From Liolophura sinensis (Eukaryota > Mollusca > Polyplacophora > Chitonida > Chitonidae), in contig NC_088301.1 of the NCBI RefSeq assembly GCF_032854445.1, positions 56,556,512 to 56,620,511 of the forward strand: DNA of 64,000 nt, in the 5' to 3' direction. Below the pieces are notes generated by a model. That model was not told the DNA's origin. It worked only from the letters and a program-made list of their open reading frames with translations, and did not search any database. How positions within the stretch are numbered: position 1 is the first letter of the stretch; each line of letters opens with the position of its first letter. Shown in pieces: positions 12,411-24,073 of the stretch. A program made the position numbers and the translations under genes.

Positions 12411-13430
12411 GCAGCTGTCTTGCGCACGTCTTGTTGTGACGTCACAATCACAGGGTCATCAGCCTGCGCGTTGGCATAGTAGCCTTTGTTTTAATGGTGC
12501 TGGTCAAACTCGACGTCTCGATGGGAGTGAACGCGTTGAGATGAGGTTAACCTCATGGATAAGTATTTACTTGTACGTGAAATATTTGACTTGAAAATGT
12601 TTTGTCATTCCACGAAAACCAAACTAATATTCTAGCGTACGAGTAATCGTATATCAGTTTATTTATTTATGTATTTATTGGATTGGTGTTTTAGGCCGTA
12701 CTCAAGAATGTTTCACTTATATATACGACGGAAGCTTTGTAGGGCTGTGATTACGTATGCTATCACAGACCTGTCTTGTTCCATAACCTTACCTTGAGCT
12801 TTGAAGTAGCTGACTTGGCATTCAAACATGGCGGTTGGAGTTGGAATTCATCCAGTTTCCGCTATAGTTTCATACTTTTGTGGATTTAGTAGTGATGACA
12901 CATGGGAACACCAACCTGGAATTGATAGCTGAGACGACTGTGACCACGGACAGACAAATTATTTGGTGCCCAGTAGTATAATAGTGTAGTGAAGCCAGCA
13001 AGGAAAGTACAGAGGTGATCAAGGTACGCTTATAGAACAATACAGGTCTGTGATAGTATACGTAATCACAGCCCTACAGCGCTGCCGCCGTATGTAAGTG
13101 AAACATTCTTGAGTACGGCGTAAAACACCAATCAAATAAATAAATAAACTGATATTACGATCACTCGTACGCTAGGATATTAGTTTGGTTTTCGCGAAAT
13201 GACAAATCATTTTCAAGTCAAGAATTTCACGTACAGGTAAATACTTATCCATATGTGGTTAACCTTACCATGCACGCGTTCACTCCCATCAAGACATCGA
13301 GTTGTACCAGCACCACTCAAACAAAGGCTACTACGCAAATGCTCAGGTTGATGGCCCTGTAATTGTGACGTCACGACCATATAAGACATGTACAAAACAG
13401 AGCTGCGCATCTAAACTGTTTTATCCCATA
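12398..13430. mobile_element. Foldback-like element: 385-bp inverted arms around a 250-bp loop
   Basis: 12398-12782 and 13034-13430 are inverted repeats over their whole length, with small differences. The innermost part is GTAGGGCTGTGATTACGTAT followed by a near-identical TATCACAGACCTGT, mirrored at 13042-13077. The arms contain truncated SINE tails at about 12658-12740 and 13085-13150 as part of the symmetry. The loop (about 12783-13033) has no open frame of note. It may be a foldback or MITE-type transposon, or a hairpin produced by inverted duplication. Confidence 0.7.
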
Positions 13431-14509
13431 ATTTTACCGAGTCAGTGATATAACAACAGAGATGTAAATTTTCAATATTCAACACGTTATATAAATACCT
13501 CGAACTTCTGATTGGTCACCTGAACTTTCATTGACACGCTTATTCAATGAAAAAGTACTACTCCCTTTAGCGGACTACTTCTACTGCTTGTTGTCGTGGA
13601 GTAAAAATCCAGACCAGCGATTACTTGCTACAGGGGGACAGCAGTTTCTTGGTACCAAACGGTTTAAATTTTTGGGCACTGGATAATCATTTAAATTTAT
13701 CTTCATGAAATGTGAAAAATAACAAAGGCTGGTGAAAGGAAATGAAGTGCTTCACGCTGTACGCCCAAAACCAGGAAGGCCTATACTCACAAACAAGTTC
13801 AACCGTCAACATCAGCAGCATGTGTCGGTATCAGATTTTCTCAAAATTAAATACCTCCAAACTTACCTTTCTACTTTGTAGACCACCAAAGAGTTGTCTC
13901 GTGTGTATGAACTGGTCTGCAACTGATGTATCTCAATATTATTCTTATATTTAGTCCATTCTATTCGCCACATCGAACACGATAATTGGGTCCTCTGTGC
14001 CTTTTTCATTCAACATCATGTCCACCATCACACGAAAAGTCCAAAACAGAAACAAATCAAGCCCTTTCAAACATGGTAGACACTGTTTTATTGCATTCTC
14101 CAAGTTCAGCTATGGTTAGCAAGACCAGTAAATAAGTTTTGGGGTGAAAGGTTCGCGTTGAAAGCCTAAATTTGAATATTTCGTTCAGTATGATTTTCGA
14201 AATCACCGCTCCTCACACCCTGCAAGTTATCGCGTCATGTCAGTTGTCATAGATATGACCTAGATTTAGGTCACAACTTTCGAGCCAAATGTTTCGATAG
14301 ATGAACAGTTATGAATGCTGATATTTTCGAGAGAAATTAAAGCTCATCATAATACCGCAAACTAATGGACTGTGTTATGTTTCCTGTTCACAGAAATCAC
14401 AGATTTTCTCAATGTTTTCTAGAACTGTTGTTAGCGAAATGTGTGGTTTGATCCCAACCGTTTCAGATATATCGATGTCAGTACGCATCTCATTTATATA
14501 CTTGTCAAA
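13431..14509. other. Non-coding stretch inside the repeat mosaic
   Basis: No gene seen. The open frames in this part show no recognisable domain and no plausible exon structure. Confidence 0.35.
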
Positions 14510-14645
14510 GCAAACAGACGTTGTCTGTCCTTTCGCGTTAATCACAGGACAGACGGGAGGTTGGACTTTGACGTACATGTGTGCGAGCCGCTCTGTAAAT
14601 AGCCCATGGCTTTTGCTAGACGTCAGGCTACATATGCTTACGTAT
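14510..14645 (-). repeat. Inverted partial copy of repeat block A
   Basis: The reverse complement aligns with 12270-12375: GGACAGACGGGAGGTTGGAC here is the inverse of the CAAACCTCCCGTCTGCCC region there. It marks the right edge of the mobile-DNA mosaic. Confidence 0.6.
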
Positions 14646-17030
14646 ACTAGCTTGTTTGGTAAAGGAATTATACTTGTAGATCACCTGCCCTTCCCACCGG
14701 ACAGTAATCAGAATTGTAACAGCTGTGTTTTTCTCCAAACTGCACTTTGAAATAAACGGAAATTTGGAGAAATATACAGAAAAACACATTGTGCAACTTT
14801 TTATTACAAAAGTATAATTGTGTAAAGGTTATAAATTTGCGAATAAAAACGCATGTTATTCATACCGTACTAGTTTTCCAGCATGACGAGTAAAATTAAT
14901 TTGGACAGCACATACTTTGAATTCGGAATACAGGTTGTCCACAGAAAATTCAGAAAAACAATTTTTCTCCTTTAGTCATTCAGACTGCCAAACGGGGCGA
15001 AATAGAACTGCATGCTGATACCCTATGTTGGAAAAATTCTAATCTGGCTTACTGGTCGACTCCTGATTACAAATCCAACTTGACGTGCATTCATGCACGT
15101 GTGCTAGATTAACTAGCAAGTCTTCCATAACGAGAGAGAACTCACAAAATCTTCACAGTAGAAGGGAAGTAACTCGGGAGTTTTGCCACATCATTCAATA
15201 TACTTCAACGTGCTACTAGCGTGTTACTTTTACGCCATAGAAACGATAAATTATGGGACTTAAAGGATTGGAATTATTTGTCTATAGATTTTCCTTCGAC
15301 CCTTCAAACTTTAGGTCATACTTCAATCTCTTTAAAAATTGTTGTTACTATCAAGGCCATTACAATCTTTAAATCTGACATTTAGCCGTGTAAGCAAGTT
15401 GGTTGAGGTGTTAAAAGTATAATTGCATGAAAGCCAAATTCCAATAATATGACATTGGAATCACACCTATTTAACGTTATACAACTGGTTGTAACATTTT
15501 CTTATAAACCAAATGTTATGAAATGTTATGACGTTTCGGTATGTACACAGCCTATGTGATATTGCATATTCCCTTCTCAGTTGCGAGTGGTCTAAGGGAG
15601 ATAAGCGCCGCTAGTTTCATACGGGTTAAATCCCTTTGACCGTAAACAAAATGAATGTCTCGCCAGCTACGCACTAGGCTAATAACTGAAACTCAGATAG
15701 TAGCATAACACCCTTAATGATTTCTGACATAGAAGATAAGATTAAATTGCCTATGAAAATGGAACAAAACTGTGGCTTGATTAGAGTTTAGACGGAATTT
15801 GAAGATTACCATGAGTATAATTCTTGGATAAGTGTCTGACGTTATCGTAGGTGACCGATAACCCGTTAGGCCTAATGTATGTGCTACCGTTTCGTCTCAC
15901 TATATGGAGGTAAAATACACTATTCCATAGTCACACGTATCTCGTGTTAAAAGTAATGGCAGTCATACATTAAAGGCTTAACATTCTGAATTTCTGTGAC
16001 TTTGTATACAAATACAATTTATCTTTGATAACGTGACCAAATGCCGTGTCCAGTGCGGAGGTTGACCCGCACGCGTATCTACACTAACACAGCCTCGGGG
16101 CACGCCCCGGCGGGAAACGAGTCCATCGGCTGACCCGAAGCAAATCAGGATCAGCACGGGGCGCAGCCGATCTGCGCCATTCCCCATATTCAGATTAATT
16201 TTCACCGAAGGGATTTATCGGAATTTCGGGAATGAAACCACCGGACAGCCGATCGGAGACAGTCCCTAATTTCCGAGCCCTAGCTACTAGAATAAATTGA
16301 TCGGAAAGCAGGTACAGCATAGACCAGCAGGTACCCGATCTGCGACATAGATCTACGGAATTAGACAACTGTATAAATCATCAAAGCCTTGGAAAAAAAA
16401 TTGTCCAATCTGTTTAATTATTCATTACCTAATATCGACGTGCAAGTAAGCTTTATTTATTATTCCTTGTTATTTGAATTCTTTTCTTATTCCATTTTTG
16501 CCATTTACTTCTTTATTTATTTATTTTCACATAAACGTGTTGATCAGTATCTATATTATTAGGCATAAATTGTCTTATTGACCACTCAATGTTTTCGGAG
16601 CGCAAACAGTCACAATGTACGTAGGCCAATAAATTGTGCAGAGTTTATAAATGCACCCTGCACTTAGTAAGTAAAATTTGCTGTACCTGTATATTGTATC
16701 CGCTTGTTTCCTTTTTCATACGTTTTAAAACTACAAACAATTAATGATAATGATATTAAGATTAACATATGTAACAGAAACCGCTGTGCTTTTAAATTAT
16801 TTTATTATTATAACTCCTGATGTAATTCATACAGACATACCGCTTTCAATAATGCTTTCTTTAACTAACTCGCCAAAAATGTTCATGTATGTTGACCATA
16901 CATGTGCACCGTTACATAGATATGCTGGCTCGAGATCGAATCTTGTTGGTGAGAATTTGATCGGCTCTCAGTGGTAGGGAAAAGTAAATTTCGATACGGT
17001 GGTTTACAAGGTGGCATAAGAACGAAAAGA
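14646..17030. other. Non-coding stretch upstream of NDUFAF3
   Basis: No gene seen. A short GC-richer island at about 16035-16270 contains GCCTCGGGGCACGCCCCGG and is otherwise unexplained. The rest is AT-rich. Confidence 0.4.
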
Positions 17031-17088
17031 TTTAACTGACGCAAGGTACGGGTGCTCGAAATACAGACGAGAAGCTTTACAAACAATC

Positions 17089-17150
17089 ATGTCCGGTGTC
17101 ATTTTACGATCAGCGCGAAGATGCCTTCGAGGGTTTCAAAGGCCAGCGGT
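17089..17150 (+). CDS. NDUFAF3: NDUFAF3 coding exon 1 (targeting peptide)
   Basis: ATG at 17089 begins MSGVILRSARRCLRGFQRPA. The donor GT|GTAAGT follows base 17150, leaving phase 2, which fits the single leading G of exon 2 (joint codon GTG, Val). This phase match and the Arg-rich composition support the start. The 5' UTR and promoter must lie just upstream. Confidence 0.8.
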
Positions 17151-20100
17151 GTAAGTATACCGCGAAAGTAATGGCCATAGATGCACGGTTTTTGGACAAA
17201 CTGTGGAACACATCATTTTATAAGTGACATTTATTATCGGCAGCAAATGACACAACCCTCTAGGATGCCCACAACAACAACAACAACAGAAACAACAACA
17301 ACAAAAGGTTATGAAACTGAACACCCCGCTTAAAACACACGCTTGTCTTTTCAGCTACAAAACACAGCATAGAAAAGAACGAAAAAAATATTTAACCCTT
17401 TACATATAGACACGAGAATTATGTTACGACGAATAACTTATGAAAAGTTAGTGTGTAGTGGTATATATAATATTGTAGGCCTAGGCCTGTGTTTTTCAAA
17501 ATGAAGAGATACTAGTATATAATTAGGTTCTTTGCACTGGATGTTGACTGGTAGTAAACCGTGGGTATTCATATGGGTGACACAGCGTTAGTAGCCCATA
17601 TAGCTTTTAGGAGGTCTACATTTTCACAGAGCAGTTAGTTATTTAAGGATAATATGCCTCTTAAGGGTACACTGATGTGGCATCTGTCAGAAAATGTGAA
17701 AATCTGTATTTGTATCTTTGTCTTTATTTTACACAGCATGACAACCCCCCCCCCCCCCCATTTCCTCAGAACACACAGAGTATACAGATCATATCAAGAT
17801 TATGCACTAATTAAATCCTTTTTAATGAAAAGGCATTATCGTGAAAGACAGTGACATGGACCAGAAGGTGCAGAACTTTCTAAATGTGAACCATAAGGAC
17901 GCAGACTATGATACAGAACAAGCCTTGTGCATTCTTTTAGGGCACCCTACCCACATTTTTGAAAATTTCTTACAAAATTAGTGTCAGATTAATCAGACAT
18001 AGGTCATGGTTTTTGCTGGTTACAATTCTTTTGCTGTTTAATGATACGAAGTATGATTTTTTAAAGATCACAGGTGAGGTACCCTACATTGACACATGAG
18101 TGTTGTTTTACCTGATAGTTGATACATAAATATGAGAATTACAAAGAGATATGCATTGTCTTTGAACGTAATTAAATTAATCTTAATTTCTGGTGGTTTT
18201 GTATGTGTTGTATGTATTCACTTTTTGATAAGAATTAATTGGAGCCTTGTATTGTTTTTGCTAACTTTAGTATAAACCAAGATATATCTCATGTACTGCA
18301 ACTGCAACTTAGTGCTTTAGAGTGAACACCAAGGAAGACTTCATTGTAGGGTAGTTTGATCTATTCATGGACTTCATTGATTTAGTTAGGTGACTTGTTG
18401 TATTTTATTAATTTTCTGTTCACATTTCTGCTTGTTGGACGACAGCAGTTGTATTGAAAACATGAGGCTCATTTATTTGTATCAAAAAATTTTGCGAAAA
18501 CAGTGTTTACAATTATCTGATTATCAGAATATAACAGCTAAAACATAACTGTTTTGAGTGTTGTCATATATATATATCCTTCCAGCTGGTATTTGTACTT
18601 ACTGTCATCAGTTTAACCATGTAAAAGCAGGTCTGTCATGAATATTTGTCTTGGACAGTCACAGGTTTCCCCCGGGCTGTGCCCGGTTTCTTCTCACCAT
18701 AATGCTGGTCGCCGTCATATAAGTAAAATATTCTTGAGTATAGCATAAAACACCAATGAAATAAATAAATAAATATTTGTCTTTTTGCCAGGCAAACAAG
18801 ATTCTTAATTATCATGTGCATCCTCTGCATCACTGAGTAGATTAATAGCTTAAAATAAACCCAATTCATTAACATTTCTTCTCTGATAAGCTTTGTTTTG
18901 TATGTGTATTGTTTGCAGGCAGCTTTGTCGGAGCCAACATGATGATTTAGTGATGGACTATAAAAAGACAGAAATTAGTGTACAGATGTTAAGTCAAGAG
19001 GAGGATTGGTTGATGTATGTAGAATCATACAGTCAGCTGGGCTTCAGGCTTAACACGGGTGTCAGGATCATAGGGCCCTGTGCTGTCTTCCCTAAGTCCA
19101 TCCTACACTGGAATGTGAGCAAGATTGTGAATCATAGTACACAGTATTTCAGTAAGGTCTCCCCCACAATAATTGATGTGTGATTAACTAAGTGTAAAAT
19201 ATTATCAGATCTAGTGTGTTTTTTATGCAAAAGCAAACACTAGAGAACAGTGAAAAGTCAAGAAAAAGTTTGAATAAAAGTTTATTTGAAAATGTATACT
19301 TCCATTTTGGTCGGTTTGCTCCTTGATAAACATAAGATTAGAAAACACCAAAGGCTTCAGCACCAAGCAAGTTCATCTACACCATTACAGTTATTTGGGT
19401 AATTTCTGTGTAATCAAGAGCACTGCTACCTCACAGCAGTTCATTCTGGCTTCCTCTCCGTTTGTGTGTGAGAAGGTCTGCCAGCAGCCTGCGGAGCTTC
19501 TAGGTTTCCCTGACATCCACAGCAGCAGAAATGACTGTTCTGGGATATGTGCTTTGTAAAGCTCTGTTATATATTTCTGGAATTTGAAAAAAATGGTTTT
19601 ATTGACAGCTAACAAAAGTGTATTTTTGGGACCTTCTGCAGGAAAATCCTGCACTTCTCTACTTGTACAATCCTTTAGTCCTGTAAGTTGATTGCATAGT
19701 TACAGTAAATGTATGTTCAATTGTGTTTGTGGATCTGTCTATGCTGTCTTTCATTCATTGAAGACCACTTGATTTCCAACATTAAGATGCTTGAGTTCGT
19801 ACTTATGTGGGAAAGTTTGCATGTTTTATTAGTCAATTGTTAAACTAAGTCACTAATTTACATTCCAGAAAATTGACCATTAAGTAGTACAAGAGAAAAT
19901 GCCAGTAACCTGTGGTGGGTCATGGGCTTCAACCACACACACACAAATAAAGCAACGAATAAGTTCGTTCAGCTTACTCTATTTTTCTTCCAACCATAAA
20001 CCTGAAGTGCTTGAAGTGAAATAATTTTTCGATACATCACAAGCATCATTGAGATATATGAGAATATGAAATGCTTTATTATTTAACAAACTTGAATTTA

Positions 20101-23100
20101 GCTTCTTTTATTTTCCACATAGGTCAAAGGGGCAGAAGACATTCATGAATCTTCTTTATGTCTCTTTACTTTATTAGAACCCAAACTCGGTGAGTACGTG
20201 TGTATGTAAAGCAACAGCATGTAGGTAATATTTAATCAGTTCCAAATTATGTTATGTCACATATATCTATATGGTATTTATCTTAATGATAACTACAAGT
20301 GTTGTGTTTTTAATAAAATAAACTTCATGCCCAATTTGACACAAGCATTGAGCTTATTAAAGAACATGGGCCCTCTTTGTAGATCAGTCTGTCATAAGTT
20401 TTCTGGTAAATGACGTTGCCTTATGGCACCATAACTTTTAAGAGAAATATAACTAACAAAACCTTGTGAAAGTGGCCCCAGTTCTTAGCAAAAAGTGATT
20501 TTCCTAATACCTGTTTAATAATTTAACATTGTAACATTTTGATAAGCTCTAATCTCAAAGTGGAAAGCCAATTCTTTCATACAACATTTTAATTTCATCT
20601 TGTCTTTGTTTTCTTCGACAGATATTCTCATTATTGGAAAAGGAGACCGATCGTCCTCTGTCAGTCCTAAATTATACACCTACTTACGCTCAAAGAAAAT
20701 TAATGTGGAGATTTTACCTACAGTATGTACCCTCTTTTATGTGAAACATTTTCTTTAAAGTGTGTGATTTTATCAGGTGGTACCAGTAAAATAGGTCAAT
20801 TTGTAATGCTTGAGGTGTGGTGTTTGAACAGTTGTTTGAAGCAGTATGGATAATTGTGTATGGATAAGTGGTATAGAGTGGTACTAGCCTAGTGTGTGAA
20901 TAATTGGGATAAAGTGGTACTAGCTTAATGTATGAATACTAGGTGTAGAGTGGCACAAAACTGGTGTATGGATAATTGGTATACAGTCATTTATTTGATT
21001 GGTGTTTTATGCCGTGCCGACGGCGGCCAGCATTATGGTGAGAGAAAACCGAGCGGGACCTGGGTGAAACCCACAATCATCCGCAGGTTGCTGGAAGACC
21101 TTCCCACTTATGGCCGGAGAGGATGCCAGCATGAGCTGGGCTTGAACTCACATCGACTGCATTGGTGAGAAGTTCCTGGTTCATTGCTCTGCGCTGGCCT
21201 GCTAACCCCCTTGGAAAAGGAGGCCCCTTAATTGGTACATAGTGGTATCAGTCTAATATGTGAATAATTGGTATAGAATGGTACCAGCCTGGTGTATGGA
21301 TAATTGGTATAGAGTGGTACCAGTCTGGTGTATGGATAATTGGTATAGAGTGGTACCAGCCTGGTGTATGGATAATTGGTATAGAATGGTACCAGCCTGG
21401 TGTATGGATAATTGGTATAGAATGGTACCAGTCTGGTGTATGGATAATTGGTATAGAGTGGTACCAACCTGGTGTATGGATAATTGGTATAGAATGGTAC
21501 CAGTCTGGTGTATGGATAATTGGTGTAGAATGGTACCAGTCTGGTGTATGGATAATTGGTATAGAGTGGTACCAGTCTGGTGTATGGATAATTGGTATAG
21601 AATGGTACCAGTCTGGTGTATGGATAATTGGTATAGAATGGTACCAGTCTGGTGTATGGATAATTGGTATAGAATGGTACCAGTCTGGTGTATGGATAAT
21701 TGGTGTAGAATGGTACCAGTCTGGTGTATGGATAATTGGTGTAGAATGGTACCAGTCTGGTGTATGGATAATTGGTGTAGAATGGTACCAGTCTGGTGTA
21801 TGGATAATTGGTGTAGAGTGGTACCAGTCTGGTGTATGGATAATTGGTATAGAATGGTACCAGTCTGGTGTATGGATAATTGGTATAGAATGGTACCAGT
21901 CTGGTGTATGGATAATTGGTATAGAATGGTACCAGTCTGGTGTATGGATAATTGGTATAGAATGGTACCAGTCTGGTGTATGGATAATTGGTATAGAATG
22001 GTACCAGTCTGGTGTATGGATAATTGGTATAGAATGGTACCAGTCTGGTGTATGGATAATTGGTATAGAGTGGTACCAACCTGGTGTATGGATAATTGGT
22101 ATAGAATGGTACCAGTCTGGTGTATGGATAATTGGTATAGAATGGTACCAGTCTGGTGTATGGATAATTGGTATAGAATGGTACCAGCCTGGTGTATGGA
22201 TAATTGGTATAGAATGGTACCAGCCTGGCGTATGGATAATTGGTATAGAATGGTACCAGTCTGGTGTATGGATAATTGGTATAGAGTGGTACCAACCTGG
22301 TGTATGGATAATTGGTATACAGTGGCATTAACCAGAAGTATAAATAACTGGTATACATTTATTTTTTTATTTATTTGAATGGTGTTTTACATCGTACTCA
22401 AAAATATTGCCTTTGTACTATGGCAGCCAGCATTATGGTGGAAGGAAACCAGCAGAGCCAGGGGGATACCCATGACCATCCGAAGGTTTAATTGGTAGGC
22501 CTATAGATTGGTACTGGCCAAGTGTATGTATAATAGGGCAGTATCGAGTTTGAACAGTTGATCAGTTCGTGTAGCTGAAGTACATGCTTATAGGCTGTAT
22601 AAATTATAGATAAATTTAAGTAAGTTTGTAAGTGCATGCTCTTCCTTGTTTACAGTATCTGTAAATCTCAGCTGACTTACAACAACAACAGTGATTCATC
22701 TACATGAGGCTTTCTAGCTGGTGGATCAAAATTTAGTGTTAATTTTTTTAGAACTATTCATGTACCCAAACATATTACAAATGCTGTCCCAGAAAGCATC
22801 AATCAGAGCATGATTGGGTTGTTTTCCTACAGCCTGAAATATATCTGCTCTTTGCTCAGGGTAGTCATCTTGAAATAAATAGAGGGGTAAATATATCTGT
22901 GTTCTGTGATTGGTTAATATTTGCACACTGAGTTTCAAGTGGTTATAGGGTGAGACAGAGGCTTGTATTTATTTAGTAAACATTATTCTTTTGCACAAAA
23001 ATATTTGTAATTTGTACTCACCATTTTGTCTGAAGTAAAATGTAAATGTGAACTTTAAAAAGTGGCTAAGGTACACGGCCACTAAATCATGATCAAAAAC

Positions 23101-24073
23101 TCTAAAAAGTTTCTAAGGTATACATGTTCTAAGTGTTGATTTTTTCAGGGTTGTTGAAGTATATTTGAGGTACAGGATCTTGTGTTCAAAAAACTGCTCA
23201 AAACTCTCAATTTTTTATAAGGTGTACCTGAGGTATATCCTTTAAGTGTTGATTTTTTCCTGAGGTACATCTGAGGTGTAGGTATAGGGCTGGGATGTAC
23301 TTGAGGTACCTGTACAGCACACCTCAGATAACATAGATGGGGTGTATGCCACAACTGTGCCTCACACTAAGGTGTACATGAGGCGAAGCATGGCTGCCTT
23401 TGTTCACAACAAGTTATGTGTTTTGGTATGTAAGGTATTTAGAATTAAAATTTGGACATTATCTTTAAATGAGAGGAAAGATAAGAAAATGGCAAAACCA
23501 AATGTGAAATAATCAAAAAAAAAAAAAAAAAAAATGGCCAAATTTCTGCTGAGGGTTTGTATGCTTAAAACTGGCATGTGTATGTATCTTACTTTATAGC
23601 TGTTTTAGGTACTATTTTTTGTTTCTTTTAACTCTTCATTTTACAGAGGATTGAGTGTCTGTTGTTATATCTGATATTGTTCAATATCTGGTAATAATAA
23701 CCTATTTTTTTTGGTCATTTTGCTGTAGGATCAAGCTTTGGCGACATTCAATTTTCTGAATTCTGAGAGACGATACGTTGCTGGTGCCTTTATTCCTCCC
23801 GAGTACACACACACTTTTAGAGATGAGGATGCTGGTATGGGAGAAGTATTAGAAAGAGTAAATATTTATGAAGCCAAAACAGACTATCACGTTCCACATC
23901 ACAGTGTTGATGACCTGGAGGGATGGAAAGAAGAATATGAAAAAGCCAAGCAGAACGTTGCGACATCTTTCTCAGGCGCTAAAATACGCCAATCAGATAA
24001 GGCGGACAGTGATTCGTCTGAAAAGGATGCCACATCTAAGAAGGATAAAACAGGCAATCTGGAAAAGCCCTAG
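17089..24073 (+). CDS. NDUFAF3: NDUFAF3, mitochondrial complex I assembly factor 3 (five coding exons)
   Basis: Joined exons: 17089-17150, 18919-19114, 20123-20189, 20622-20722 and 23729-24073, giving 256 residues. In animals NDUFAF3 works with NDUFAF4 in the mitochondrion to build the Q module of respiratory complex I. Its fold is the Mth938/DUF498 type. Residues 1-20 (MSGVILRSARRCLRGFQRPA) are Arg-rich and acid-free, as expected for a targeting peptide. The body shows GVRIIGPCAVFPKSILHWN, then SSLCLFTLLEPKLG, then DILIIGKGDR, then ALATFNFLNSERRYVAGAFI, in the family's order. All introns are GT-AG and all phases match. At 256 residues it exceeds the roughly 184 of the human protein because of a charged C-terminal extension of about 80 residues after the conserved IPP. 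Identification is from memory of the human protein. Confidence 0.9.
17271..17306. repeat. (CAA)n microsatellite in NDUFAF3 intron 1
   Basis: An ACA/CAA trinucleotide tract with one interruption (GAAA). Confidence 0.9.
17745..17759. repeat. Poly-C tract in NDUFAF3 intron 1
   Basis: Fifteen consecutive C bases. Length may be unreliable in the assembly. Confidence 0.9.
18655..18774 (+). mobile_element. Head-truncated SINE in NDUFAF3 intron 1
   Basis: Contains TTTCCCCCGGGCTGTGCCCG, CACCATAATGCTGGTCGCCG, TATTCTTGAGTATAGCATAA and the tail AATGAAATAAATAAATAAA. It lies in + orientation with its tail to the right. Confidence 0.8.
18919..19114 (+). CDS. NDUFAF3: NDUFAF3 coding exon 2
   Basis: The acceptor TTTGCAG precedes 18919 and the donor GTGAGC follows 19114. 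It encodes QLCRSQHDDLVMDYKKTEIS through SILHWN, covering the conserved GFxxNxxRxxGPC region. It ends at phase 0. Confidence 0.9.
20123..20189 (+). CDS. NDUFAF3: NDUFAF3 coding exon 3
   Basis: The acceptor CACATAG precedes it and the donor GTGAGT follows. It encodes VKGAEDIHESSLCLFTLLEP and ends at phase 1. Confidence 0.9.
20622..20722 (+). CDS. NDUFAF3: NDUFAF3 coding exon 4
   Basis: The acceptor TTCGACAG precedes it and the donor GTATGT follows. It encodes DILIIGKGDRSSSVSPKLYT and continues to NVEILPT. It ends at phase 0. Confidence 0.9.
20988..21229 (-). mobile_element. Near full-length tRNA-derived SINE in the minisatellite
   Basis: Its tail lies at the left (TTTATTTGATTGGTGTTTTA) and its tRNA-like head at the right. 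On the - strand the head reads GGGGCCTCC, then GGGTTAGC where a pol III A box is expected, then GTGAGTTCAAGCCC as a B-box-like motif (21138-21151). It splits the 36-bp array, which resumes on the right side. Confidence 0.85.
22357..22488 (-). mobile_element. Truncated SINE in NDUFAF3 intron 4
   Basis: Contains TTTATTTGAATGGTGTTTTA, GTACTCAAAAATATTG and CAGCCAGCATTATGGTGGAA. The tRNA head is missing. It sits at the right edge of the 36-bp array, with array-like sequence on its far side. Confidence 0.8.
23050..23400. repeat. Degenerate tandem repeat in NDUFAF3 intron 4
   Basis: Loosely repeated segments containing AAGTGTTGATTTTTTC followed by TGAGGTACA-type motifs. Copies are diverged and the period is unclear. 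Confidence 0.5.
23729..24073 (+). CDS. NDUFAF3: NDUFAF3 coding exon 5 and stop
   Basis: The acceptor TTGCTGTAG precedes 23729; the stop TAG is at 24071-24073. It encodes DQALATFNFLNSERRYVAGA, the conserved end of the domain. About 80 charged residues follow (EGWKEEYEKAKQN, then Ser/Asp/Lys-rich) that have no counterpart in the human protein. Confidence 0.9.
   Translation, partial: DQALATFNFLNSERRYVAGAFIPPEYTHTFRDEDAGMGEVLERVNIYEAKTDYHVPHHSVDDLEGWKEEYEKAKQNVATSFSGAKIRQSDKADSDSSEKDATSKKDKTGNLEKP

Larger units (their letters stand above)
20840..22530. repeat. 36-bp minisatellite in NDUFAF3 intron 4
   Basis: About 30 near-perfect copies of a 36-bp unit (GGTATAGAATGGTACCAGTC followed by TGGTGTATGGATAATT) fill 21231-22330. 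Degenerate copies continue at 20840-20985 and about 22490-22530. Two SINEs are inserted. Because 36 is a multiple of three and the unit has few stops, both strands show open frames of more than 370 codons; these are artefacts. The main variants are GTATAGA/GTGTAGA, AATGG/AGTGG and CAGTC/CAGCC/CAACC. Confidence 0.95.

Noticed and set aside
21228-22378. Overlapping 372- and 376-codon open frames on both strands
   Set aside because: Both are translations of the 36-bp tandem repeat inside an intron, open because 36 is a multiple of three.
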